DNA of 64,000 nt from Polyangium jinanense (lineage in GTDB: Bacteria; Myxococcota; Polyangia; Polyangiales; Polyangiaceae): the NCBI RefSeq assembly GCF_028435365.1, contig NZ_JAGTJJ010000001.1, positions 1-64,000 of the forward strand. Direction: 5' to 3'. A model generated the notes under the pieces. The model saw only the letters and a program-made list of their open reading frames with translations. It was not told the DNA's origin and did not search any database. Within the stretch, counting starts at the first letter, position 1. Every line of letters begins with the position of its first letter. The translations under genes were made by a program, and so were the position numbers. Below are positions 30,001 through 37,085 of the stretch, piece by piece.

Positions 30001-31424
30001 CGCGCGTGCTCCAGGATCCGCTCGACGACGTCACGCGCGGGGGAAGGAAGTGGGCCGCCGTCGAGAATGACGCCGGGCGAATCCATCGCCACGGAGGGAG
30101 CAGGCTCCGCGAAGCCGGGAATTTTGACTTCGGAGATCGGCTGCGCGGGCGCGGACAGGGCCGCGTCGAGAAACGCGAGGAATCGCTGCTCGTGCGCCGC
30201 GAGGTCGTCAGAGGTATAGCAGTCCGGATTTGCGTCGAAATCGATGCGGGGCCCGCGTCCGTCCGAGCGCGCGTACACGTTGATCGAGATGTCCTCGACC
30301 GGCCCGGCAGAAATGTTGTGCGCGATCGCGCGGTGACCGCCGAACCGCAGATCGTAATCGAACGGCATGATGTTCACGACCGGGCCGAACAGCCGCCGCT
30401 CCCCGCCGACGAGCTTGAGATCCCGGCGGAGATGCTCATAGCGGTAGCGCAGATGGGACCGGCTCGCGCGCATCTCCCCCGCGACGTGCTGGGCGAGCGC
30501 AGAGAGGCTCGCACCCTTCGGAATCGGGACGCGCAAGGGCACGATGTTCATCACCATGCCCGGGATACGCACGGCCACGGAGCCCAGGCGGCCCATGACG
30601 GGGAGACCGAGGACGAGCTCCGGCGCGCCGGTGAGGCCATGCCCATACGCCGCCGTCGCGGCGACGAACACGTCGGGCCAGCTCGCGCCCGCGCGGTGTG
30701 CCGCCGCCTGCATTCGCTCCATCGTGGAGGGCGAAAGCGAGGTCATCCTTCGTAATGCAGGGCGAGAGACCATGGTGGGTCGACCGCCGAAGCTCACGGT
30801 CGCGGGGCGATCGGCGAAACGTCGGAGCCAGAAATCACGGTCGCGATCGCAATCGGGCGACGCGCGGTAGGCTCGGTCTTCCTCGATGACCCGGAGCAAC
30901 GAGCCGGACGGCGGGCCGACGCGGGAGCGGCTATCGATACGGGCGGTATAGAGCTCCGCCACGCGCCGCGCGATGAGCGAGAATCCAAAACCGTCGAGCG
31001 CGATGTGGTGTGCCCGCTGATACCAGTAAGTCCGGTCGGGCCCGGCCGTGAAAAGCGCCTCCGTGAAGAGCGGACCGCGCATGAGATCCACGGTCTTTTC
31101 GAGGTCCGCCTGCATCCACGTTTGCACGAAGGCCCATGGATCGGCCTCCGCACCGACGTCGATTCGATGCATGGGCCAGTCGAGGGATGGTTCGAGGATC
31201 TGCGTCGGGCCGTCCTCGGTCGGGACAAACCGCATGTGCAGCGTCTCGGCCTCGGAGGCCGCCTGGCGTACGGAGGCCTCAAAGATCGCCGGATCGACGG
31301 CTCCACGAATCTCGATGCATTCGCCGGCGTTGTAGAGCGGGCTCGCCGGGTCGAGCGCCTGGCCCAGCCAGATACCGTGCTGCGCTGCCGAGAGAGGCCA
31401 GCGCTCTTTCCGGGAATCAGGCAT
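27054..31424 (-). CDS. mxcG: myxochelin-type NRPS: condensation-adenylation-PCP-reductase
   Basis: A 1456-residue single-module synthetase. Condensation domain at about 10-440 with HHIALDGFGF (HHxxxDG). Adenylation domain at about 470-960 with YVIYTSGSTGRPNGVV, NTYGPTEATVVATC and YRTGDLVRQN. Carrier domain with the phosphopantetheine Ser in GGQSLQTIQ near 1030. C-terminal thioester reductase from about 1090 with TGATGFVGVHLL and the YKQSK catalytic pair. My by-eye pocket code is D-A-E-D-I-G-T-V-V, of the lysine-like kind. As in characterised myxochelin synthetases, the C domain would acylate both lysine amines with DHB, and the reductase release an aldehyde. The ATG at 31424 has GGAGG 8 bases upstream. 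Confidence 0.94.
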   Translation of the reverse strand: MPDSRKERWPLSAAQHGIWLGQALDPASPLYNAGECIEIRGAVDPAIFEASVRQAASEAETLHMRFVPTEDGPTQILEPSLDWPMHRIDVGAEADPWAFVQTWMQADLEKTVDLMRGPLFTEALFTAGPDRTYWYQRAHHIALDGFGFSLIARRVAELYTARIDSRSRVGPPSGSLLRVIEEDRAYRASPDCDRDRDFWLRRFADRPATVSFGGRPTMVSRPALRRMTSLSPSTMERMQAAAHRAGASWPDVFVAATAAYGHGLTGAPELVLGLPVMGRLGSVAVRIPGMVMNIVPLRVPIPKGASLSALAQHVAGEMRASRSHLRYRYEHLRRDLKLVGGERRLFGPVVNIMPFDYDLRFGGHRAIAHNISAGPVEDISINVYARSDGRGPRIDFDANPDCYTSDDLAAHEQRFLAFLDAALSAPAQPISEVKIPGFAEPAPSVAMDSPGVILDGGPLPSPARDVVERILEHAREQPTAIALEHESRRMTYAELVLAAQRLAARLAALGAKPGTLVALLLPRSVEAITAILATLFSGAGYLPLDPQGPSSRTAAILADAGPTLLVTTSAYAEQARQATRARVVVLDEEVLSDALEAPIREGDEQPAYVIYTSGSTGRPNGVVISRASLAHFVAGSASRYGFHREDRVLQFAPMHFDASVEEIFLSLCVGGTLVLRTDEMLQSVLRLLDACAEHAITVLDLPTALWHEVAYSLSTGASLPPSVRIVIIGGEAALPERVARFRRAVGPAVRLLNTYGPTEATVVATCATLCGDESVAESAQEVPIGTPLPGVCAAVLGADGQLVARGAVGELYLMGEGLATGYLGQPELSAARFRMLETLPGQPRAYRTGDLVRQNEAGELVFVGRVDEELKISGHRVDPGEIETVLLRFPGVREVAVVGSALPGGIKRLAAHIVADTPPSSPAELRGHAQSALPPASVPSAFLFTDRLPRTSTGKIDRAALRDAAATRTATSAAATTDLEKVVMAVWEQILGVSDLSLEDDFFERGGQSLQTIQVATRLGLTLGREIPVAMVFRHPTIAELSRALEQSAGVTKVAAGLTDAMLADAVLPEDIVPPSLAPATLRPSPRQVLLTGATGFVGVHLLHALLLGTVARVVCPVRAADEKQAADRLRAALEKQRLPLEHFEDRVVAIPADLSLPRLGLRAETWDRLATECDVIYHDAAIVSLVRDYRSMRAVNVLGTREVLRLAAAARPKPVHHVSTLAVAPSIARSPEVPEAFVPPHPELLDGYKQSKWIAERLAEQASERGVPVAVYRLGRVVGAPDSGIVNEQDLVFRLLLAGIPAGVLPDLDVAETWTPVDYVARAIVALSLTRPQRGTVYNLAPAPDVRLRDVFRWVQEYGYTVETCSVPAFRARLGSGASAAESATLAFFDLQADAGDQPQNFGLGRVRCDNVIRGLSDSGIDCPAVDRSLVFRYLDHCVETGKLPRPSNGRAGRA

Positions 31425-31733
31425 TGCCCGGTCCTCCCGGAGGAAGACGGGTTGGAGCGTGTCGTCTGCACATGTTTGCACGGACACTTTTCACCATGAG
31501 CTCCACAGGATTTATTGAAAATGATGTTCAAAGTCAAGACCATCTCTTCCACAAATTGCGTGAACTCAACAACCATCCATCTGTTGACGAAGGAAATTTA
31601 CGACAGGAGCGTAGAACGAAGGTTGAAGAGGGAGGGCTGGGTCCGCGACCGGTGCCCGATCCTCCCACTTGCCCCGTCCGGTCGTTCGCCCAAGGAGATG
31701 CAGAGGGTGACCAACCGAAAAGGGAGGGGAATC
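31425..31733. other. intergenic region between the NRPS operon and the Cys-rich gene
   Basis: A stretch of 309 bases, AT-rich between about 31490 and 31620. It holds the NRPS promoter and Fur-box-like site (listed separately) and, near the right end, the ribosome-binding sequence of the plus-strand Cys-rich gene. No other gene is recognised. Confidence 0.55.
31516..31537 (-). promoter_or_regulatory. second iron-responsive promoter, ahead of the NRPS operon
   Basis: Reading the minus strand, TTGACT (31537-31532) is followed one base later by a near-palindrome occupying 31530-31516. On the plus strand it reads TGAAAAT-G-ATGTTCA, which fits the 7-1-7 Fur consensus at 11 of 14 arm positions. The order and spacing (-35, then palindrome over the spacer/-10) match the promoter of the divergent DHB operon. 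The NRPS start lies about 92 bases downstream. The site is weaker than its partner, and Fur control is inferred. Confidence 0.62.
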
Positions 31734-31991
31734 ATGAAAAAGGTGATCACGACGCTGGCGCTCCTGTCTCTGTCGGCCGTGGGGGTCGGAATGGCACCGA
31801 CGCGGGTCGCAGAGGCGAGGACGCATTCGTTCGAGCGCACGTGCTGGGACTAGAAATGGAAGCGAAACGGGGATCTGTGCTCGCAGTGCCGGACGCGGAA
31901 CGGTCGCGCTCACTATAGTTGTCTGCCGAATGCGCGCGCCTGCCGCGGCGACATCTCGAATCAGAATGGCTGGCTCGTCTGCGGCAGCTGA
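31734..31991 (+). pseudogene. Cys-rich secreted protein gene interrupted by one in-frame TAG
   Basis: The ATG at 31734 follows GGGAGGGGAATC. It begins a good signal peptide, MKKVITTLALLSLSAVGVGM, with a likely cut after VAEA. After TCWD at residue 39 a TAG (31851-31853) ends the frame. Beyond the TAG the same frame stays open for another 45 codons to a TGA at 31989-31991 and is clearly protein-like: CSQCRTRNGR, YSCLPNARACRGDISN, NGWLVCGS. Six cysteines lie in total, five of them after the TAG. The DISN-NG-LVC ending resembles CVNH-type lectin domains (cyanovirin-N homologues), a weak match by eye. A single TGG-to-TAG change would explain it: recent decay, a sequencing error, or readthrough. 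Confidence 0.6.
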
Positions 31992-32057
31992 CGCTTCACG
32001 ACCGGACGAGCATCGAATCGTCGACAGCCCGAGCGGTACGTACTATCGTTTTTCCGC

Positions 32058-32714
32058 ATGCGTACCGTCCGGTTCTACTTCGACGTCATCAGCCCGTACG
32101 TTTGGCTCGCGTGGGCCCAGGTTCCCGAGGTCGAGGCGCGCACGGGCGCGCGCTTCGACCTCCAGCCGGTGCTGTTCGCGGGGCTCCTCCAGGCGAACGA
32201 GAACAAGGGGCCTGCGGAGATTCCATCGAAGCGCGTCCACATGCTCCACGACATCGCGCGCTGGGCCATGACATTGAAGCGGCCCTACACGGGCCCGCCG
32301 GCACATCCATTCAATCCGCTCAAGGCGCAGCGCATGTGCGCCGCCCTCGACGACCCCGAGGCGCGGCGCAGCCTCGCCGGCGCGTTGATTGTCGCGACGT
32401 GGGAACATGGGCGCGACCTGATGAACGACGCCGAGCTCCGCGCCATCGCCGATGACGCAGGCCTCGACGGGTCCGCGCTGCTCGCCGCCACCGAAGAGAA
32501 AGTGGTGAAGGAGCGCCTCCGCAAGAACACCGAACAGGCCATCGCCGAGGGCGTCTTTGGCGTCCCCACGTTCCTCGTCGACGATCAGCTCTTCTGGGGC
32601 AATGACCGACTCGGTTTCCTCGAGACGTATCTCACCGGCGGGCTCCGTATCGACAAGGCCGAAATCGAGGAGCGGCTCGCGCGGCCACGCGCAGCGGACC
32701 GCAAAAACGTGTAG
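32058..32714 (+). CDS. 2-hydroxychromene-2-carboxylate isomerase family (DsbA-fold)
   Basis: A 218-residue protein of the HCCA isomerase / kappa-GST family, glutathione-linked cytoplasmic enzymes. Signatures are FYFDVISPYVWLAW with the active-site Ser in SPY, PVLFAGLLQANENKGPAEIPSKR, the HPFNPLKAQR helix, and the cis-Pro segment GVFGVPTFLVDDQLFWGNDRL. The N-terminus starts directly at the first strand, supporting the ATG at 32058. It stands alone. No aromatic-degradation genes lie beside it, so the substrate cannot be named. Confidence 0.9.
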   Translation: MRTVRFYFDVISPYVWLAWAQVPEVEARTGARFDLQPVLFAGLLQANENKGPAEIPSKRVHMLHDIARWAMTLKRPYTGPPAHPFNPLKAQRMCAALDDPEARRSLAGALIVATWEHGRDLMNDAELRAIADDAGLDGSALLAATEEKVVKERLRKNTEQAIAEGVFGVPTFLVDDQLFWGNDRLGFLETYLTGGLRIDKAEIEERLARPRAADRKNV

Positions 32715-32735
32715 CCACCGGTCGGCGCGCCTTTC

Positions 32736-34400
32736 TCACCGGGGCCTGGCCACCCCCCAATCGAGGCGCAGGCGGCCGTCCCTGTAAATCCGATTCGCTT
32801 CTCCGAGCCCCGTCGAGCCATTCGTGATGGTGGCATGCACGTTCACCGCGGCCGTGGGCAGCGCGTCGCGGCCGAGATCGAAGCGCTGCCCGCGTACGAG
32901 CACGCGATAGGCCTTGTCGAGGGCGAGCGCACGCGCGCGTGACGGGAGCAGGAGGAAAGCAAGATCTCGATCGCCGCCGGGGGCCGCACGCCTCACCTCG
33001 GCCTCGGCGAGCGTGCCGCCCGGGAAAAACCGCGCCGTCATTTCGTCATTTGCCCGGAGCTCGTCGCCGCCAAAGACGCGCTGGAGATACACGAGCACCT
33101 CGGGCTCCGCGTGCCCGAGTTGCGGAACGTCGGGGATTCCGCGGAGGTCTTGTACGCGCCAGCCCGCTTCGCCGGGCACCTTGCGGGCGAACGAAAACGT
33201 TTGATCGACCGTCACGCCCAGGTTCGAATGGCAGCCCATGCAAAACCGATGCTCCTCGTCCGTCGAGAGGCGCAGCCGCCCTGCCTCGTCCTCGAGGAAC
33301 CCCTGGAGCTGCCAGCCGAAAGCATTCCGAAGGCCGCTCATCGCCGACCCGGCATACACCGGCAGGAGCCCCTCGTCCTTTTCGTCCTGCTCTTTCTCCT
33401 GTGCGCGCAGGAGCGCCCATCGATCGGGGGCGAGGACCTTCTTCGCATACCGGAGTTCTTTCATTCGCCGCGCGGCATACCCGGGCGCGTCGGGGTCGAG
33501 GTAGCGGACCGAATGCAAGAACTCGACGCCGCGCGGATAAAGGCCTCGTTCGAGTGGGACGTTCGACGCGCCGCCAGCGTAGGTCTTCGGCAAGCGCCGC
33601 ACGCGCGTGACGCCGGGCGAGAGGGCCCCGTCGCCGTCGAGGTCGAAGCCGAGGAGGCGCTCGTCGACGGGTTCGATTTCGCGATCGATTCGATCCGTCG
33701 GGGCATCGGGATCCGAGGCAATCGCGGCTTCGAGCAGCGAAAGGTTGAGCGCGTAGATCACGCGGGACGTGTTTCCCTGCACGTCCCGTCGAAAGGGCTC
33801 GGGCAAACGGATGAAGACATCGTCGGTGCTGCCGTTCGTCGGCCAGAACGCGCCGGGGAAGGGCTTGTACCGCACCGCGCGATAGCCGCTCCCGTCCCTG
33901 GCGAATCCCTGTTCGTCGAAGCCACGTTCGAGGTCGAGGTCCGGCACGTAGCCCTCGAATCCTCGGGCCCCGGCGAGTGCGCGCCGAAGCGGACCATAAT
34001 TGTCCTCGCGGACGTAGCGGAGAATCTCCTCGTCCGAAAGGGTCGCCATGTCGGCCGTTCGATCGACGAAGAGGTTTTCGTAGTGGTTCTTCTGGGCCGC
34101 CTCGGAAAACGAATACTCGGCCTGGAGCTCCCAGTCCGAGCGTGTATTCGGACCATGGGCGCTCGTGTGGCAGACCCAGCAAGGATTCGAGGTGCCGTTC
34201 GTCTTGGTATAACAAAGCGGCGGCACCGAGGCCTCGGGGTTCAGCACGCGCCCCGCGGCCTCGCGGGCGCGAGCGAGCGGGTCGTATCCGGCCTCGGCGC
34301 CGCGCTCTTCGCGGCGGCCGCACGAAGCCGCCGCCGCCAGGGACAACAAAAGCGTGACGGCGAGCCACGATCCGGGGCGAGCTTCGTGCGTCCTCTTCAT
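32736..34400 (-). CDS. di-haem cytochrome-like lipoprotein
   Basis: A 554-residue exported protein. The signal MKRTHEARPGSWLAVTLLLSL runs to an AASC lipobox near residue 27. Two c-type haem sites are present: CWVCH near residue 74 and CMGCH near 392. Between them is a long domain with GFEGYVPDLDLERGFDEQGFARDG and an EF-hand-like DLDGDGALSPG segment that may bind calcium. I recognise no named family. The arrangement suggests a periplasmic or surface electron carrier or oxidase. It follows the PhoX-like gene by only 4 bases, so they form a unit. Confidence 0.75.
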   Translation of the reverse strand: MKRTHEARPGSWLAVTLLLSLAAAASCGRREERGAEAGYDPLARAREAAGRVLNPEASVPPLCYTKTNGTSNPCWVCHTSAHGPNTRSDWELQAEYSFSEAAQKNHYENLFVDRTADMATLSDEEILRYVREDNYGPLRRALAGARGFEGYVPDLDLERGFDEQGFARDGSGYRAVRYKPFPGAFWPTNGSTDDVFIRLPEPFRRDVQGNTSRVIYALNLSLLEAAIASDPDAPTDRIDREIEPVDERLLGFDLDGDGALSPGVTRVRRLPKTYAGGASNVPLERGLYPRGVEFLHSVRYLDPDAPGYAARRMKELRYAKKVLAPDRWALLRAQEKEQDEKDEGLLPVYAGSAMSGLRNAFGWQLQGFLEDEAGRLRLSTDEEHRFCMGCHSNLGVTVDQTFSFARKVPGEAGWRVQDLRGIPDVPQLGHAEPEVLVYLQRVFGGDELRANDEMTARFFPGGTLAEAEVRRAAPGGDRDLAFLLLPSRARALALDKAYRVLVRGQRFDLGRDALPTAAVNVHATITNGSTGLGEANRIYRDGRLRLDWGVARPR

Positions 34401-34404
34401 GGCT

Positions 34405-36810
34405 CTACCCTCCGTTCGGCCAGACGCTCCATACGCTCTCGCCGGGATGCTGCACGCTCACGAAAAGCGTGCGCATGTCCGGACCGAGCGCCGGGCCGGT
34501 GGCCTCCGCGTCGCTCGGCACGGCGACGACGCGGAACGCCTTGCCAAACGTCGCCGAGACGACGCCGGGCTGCCCCGCTGCGTGCGCCGGATCGAGGTCG
34601 AGGAAATAAATGGCGTCGGCGGTCTTGTTCGTGCCGAAGTTGCCATCCGTGCCGAACCAGACGCCGCCGTCCCGATCGATGACGAGGTTGTCCGGGTTTG
34701 CCGCGTCGTACGGTCCTGCGGCCTTCGTGCCCGCCCAGACACGGAAGAACGTGAAGGACGTCGACGCGCCCGGATCGGCCGGATTCGCCTCCTGGAATGC
34801 GAAGACGTTTCCGAGCGCGTCGGGGCGCTTCGGCGAGGTCGCGTCGTGCTCCGCGGGCGCAATGAGCTTGCCTTGCTGATCGAGCTGCGTCTTGCGGCCG
34901 TGGTTCGTGAAGGCCACGTAGAGCCGAGGCGTGCCGCTCGGATCCTTCGGGTTGTATTCGACGTCCTCGGGCCGGTTCAGCTCCATGATGCCGACCTTCG
35001 CGCAGGCCGTGAAGAGCGCGCGGCGCACGTCGTCGTCGCTCAGGAAGCCGCCGAGGCCATTGTAGTCGATGTCCATCAGGGCGGCGCCCACAGTCTTGCC
35101 GGGCTCGCCCAGCGCGGCCGCGTTCGGCGCGATTGCCGTGCTCGTGGTGCTGAGGAGGATCCATTGCCCCGTGCCCGGCTGCGACTCCGTCGGCGCCTGC
35201 CCCGTGGCGAGCATCGTGATGCCGGTGGTGCTGTCGAGGCCGGCGAAATGCGCGACGTAAAGCGAGCCCTCGTCGAGCAGCGCGCGTGTCTCCGCCCTCG
35301 TCATGCCGGCCGTGTACGGGTTCTTGGAGACAAACTTGAAGATGCGGCCGCTCCGTCGATCGTCCCCGGCATAGACGACGATGCGCTGGTTCGGCACGAG
35401 CTTCCACTGTGCGTCGACCGCGAACGTCGCGTTTTCCCAGCGCGCGCGCCCCATCGCGCCGAGCTTCTTGTGCCCCACGCCTTTCGTGGTCTTGCCCTCG
35501 TATTCGCCTTCCGGCTGCCCGGGATCGATCTCCACGAGGTATCCATACAGATCCCGCGCGTGGTGCGTCAGCGGATCCGGCGACATCCCATATTCGCTCG
35601 TCGGGCTTGCCTTCGTCTCGAACGTGATCGGCCCCCCCGGATCGGCTCCGGCCCCGAGGACGAGCTTCTGCTCGCTGGTCCAGAAGGCCTCGAGATCACC
35701 ATAAAAATCCTGGACGTTCTCCTCCGCGGTGATCACGGTGCCCCAGGGCGTTTGTCCTCCGGAGCAATCTCCCATGATGCCGCTGACGACACCGGAGGGC
35801 AATGCATTGCCCTGATCGTCGTGATCGTCGGCGACCGCCGTGATGCCCGTGATGCGCAAGAGGGTATGGCTCGTCGCGTCGTACCGCACCGCCTTCGCAC
35901 CGCGATCAACTTCCCATTCGCCCGAAGCCGGATCCTGCACCACGTGGAACCACGAGCCGCCGTTCTGCCGCTTCGCCTCCTGCACGTACGTCGAGCGGCT
36001 CGCGTCCGACCATTCGTTCGAGGTGACGTCATTCTCGAGGACGCCCATGGACCGGAGATAGGTCGCGAGCGTGAGGTGTTGCCCCACCGGAGCCGTCGTC
36101 GCCGTCGGGGCGGTGTTCGAGATGTATTCGTGGTTGACCCACATCCAGCCGGAGGCCCCGCTGCCGTTCCATTGCGGCGCCGCGCCGGCCGCGGCGTCCC
36201 AGCCGTCCCCGAAGAACGCGACGTAGTCGTTGTTCGCGCCAAACCGCGGCGCGGTGTGACTCTGATCGAACGTGAGGGGATCGAGCCAGGTCGCGACCAC
36301 GTTGCCCGAGAGGCCCGCAATGGCGCGCACGCTGTCGGTCGCCGCATTGGCCAACGGAAACTGCACGCCGGGCGGCAAGGTGCCCTTCGCGACTTGATCC
36401 ACGCGCGTCCGCACGTACTGGCCGAGATCCGCCGCGCCCGTGCCGAGGTCATCCATGAACGCAAGCGCGACCATTCCGGAGAGCGGCCGCGAAGGGTCCG
36501 GCCACGTGATCCCCGGCTCTCCCGCGGGTCCCTGCGGACCGGGTTCCCCGGGCGCCCCGGGATTGCCCTCGGGCCCTTGGGTCCCCGGCTCCCCGGGCGC
36601 CCCGGGATCACCCTGCGGCCCCTGCTCCCCTTGTTGGCCCGTTTCGCCCTGCGGCCCTTGCGCCCCGTCCTGCCCGTCGAGGCCATCCCGACCATTCGCC
36701 CCGTCTTTCCCGTCGCTCCCGCAGGCCCCGAGCGCTGCGGCGAGCAGCACACCGGCGCTCGCGAACATGAAGACATGGCGCGGCCCGGCTCCAGCAATCC
36801 TTCGTTTCAT
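34405..36810 (-). CDS. PhoX-family phosphatase with collagen-like stalk
   Basis: An 801-residue lipoprotein. The signal has [17 protein letters not shown] (LGAC lipobox). Residues 24 to about 90 are an uninterrupted run of Gly-X-Y triplets ([16 protein letters not shown], continuing to [10 protein letters not shown]), a collagen-like stalk of about 20 triplets. The rest is a DUF839/PhoX-type propeller with [39 protein letters not shown] and [24 protein letters not shown], matching PhoX alkaline phosphatases that use Ca and Fe. I chose the ATG at 36810; the frame runs upstream to 36921. The export signal here looks like Sec/lipoprotein type; typical PhoX is Tat-exported. Co-transcribed with the di-haem lipoprotein. 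Confidence 0.85.
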   Translation of the reverse strand: MKRRIAGAGPRHVFMFASAGVLLAAALGACGSDGKDGANGRDGLDGQDGAQGPQGETGQQGEQGPQGDPGAPGEPGTQGPEGNPGAPGEPGPQGPAGEPGITWPDPSRPLSGMVALAFMDDLGTGAADLGQYVRTRVDQVAKGTLPPGVQFPLANAATDSVRAIAGLSGNVVATWLDPLTFDQSHTAPRFGANNDYVAFFGDGWDAAAGAAPQWNGSGASGWMWVNHEYISNTAPTATTAPVGQHLTLATYLRSMGVLENDVTSNEWSDASRSTYVQEAKRQNGGSWFHVVQDPASGEWEVDRGAKAVRYDATSHTLLRITGITAVADDHDDQGNALPSGVVSGIMGDCSGGQTPWGTVITAEENVQDFYGDLEAFWTSEQKLVLGAGADPGGPITFETKASPTSEYGMSPDPLTHHARDLYGYLVEIDPGQPEGEYEGKTTKGVGHKKLGAMGRARWENATFAVDAQWKLVPNQRIVVYAGDDRRSGRIFKFVSKNPYTAGMTRAETRALLDEGSLYVAHFAGLDSTTGITMLATGQAPTESQPGTGQWILLSTTSTAIAPNAAALGEPGKTVGAALMDIDYNGLGGFLSDDDVRRALFTACAKVGIMELNRPEDVEYNPKDPSGTPRLYVAFTNHGRKTQLDQQGKLIAPAEHDATSPKRPDALGNVFAFQEANPADPGASTSFTFFRVWAGTKAAGPYDAANPDNLVIDRDGGVWFGTDGNFGTNKTADAIYFLDLDPAHAAGQPGVVSATFGKAFRVVAVPSDAEATGPALGPDMRTLFVSVQHPGESVWSVWPNGG

Positions 36811-36897
36811 TCGCAAGCACCTCGCTTGATTCGTTCCTCTTGGAACGGTCGCGCGCGAGGGTGACGCGTCTCCGTTGCGGAGCGGCGTGGAGCCTGT

Positions 36898-37000
36898 CAC
36901 GATTGCGTGACGCATACGCAAGTTTCACGTTGTCGACGTTCTCGTTACGATTGTGTGACAACCACATCGACGCCGCGCGCCACGATTTTCACGGCGTGAC
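36898..37000. promoter_or_regulatory. repeated ACGATTG-GTGAC elements in a divergent promoter
   Basis: Between the PhoX-like gene and the Ser/Thr kinase, ACGATTGCGTGACG starts at 36899 and ACGATTGTGTGACA starts at 36947, 48 bases apart. A looser copy, CACGATTTTCACGGCGTGAC, lies at 36981-37000, and CGTCACG follows at 37005. Regular re-use of GTGAC/GTCAC half-sites suggests binding by a dimeric regulator. PhoB-type boxes contain TGTCA-like repeats, so phosphate control is possible but unproven. Confidence 0.42.
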
Positions 37001-37085
37001 ACTCGTCACGTTTGCAAGCGCGAAGAAAAACGCGAAACACGGGATCGTGCTTGCTTCGTCACCGGAACGAGCGGATCATGACGCC

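Noticed and set aside
31716..31853. The 39-residue frame ending at TAG as a complete small gene
   Set aside because: Codons after the TAG stay in frame and look protein-like with matched Cys, so a broken longer gene is the better reading.
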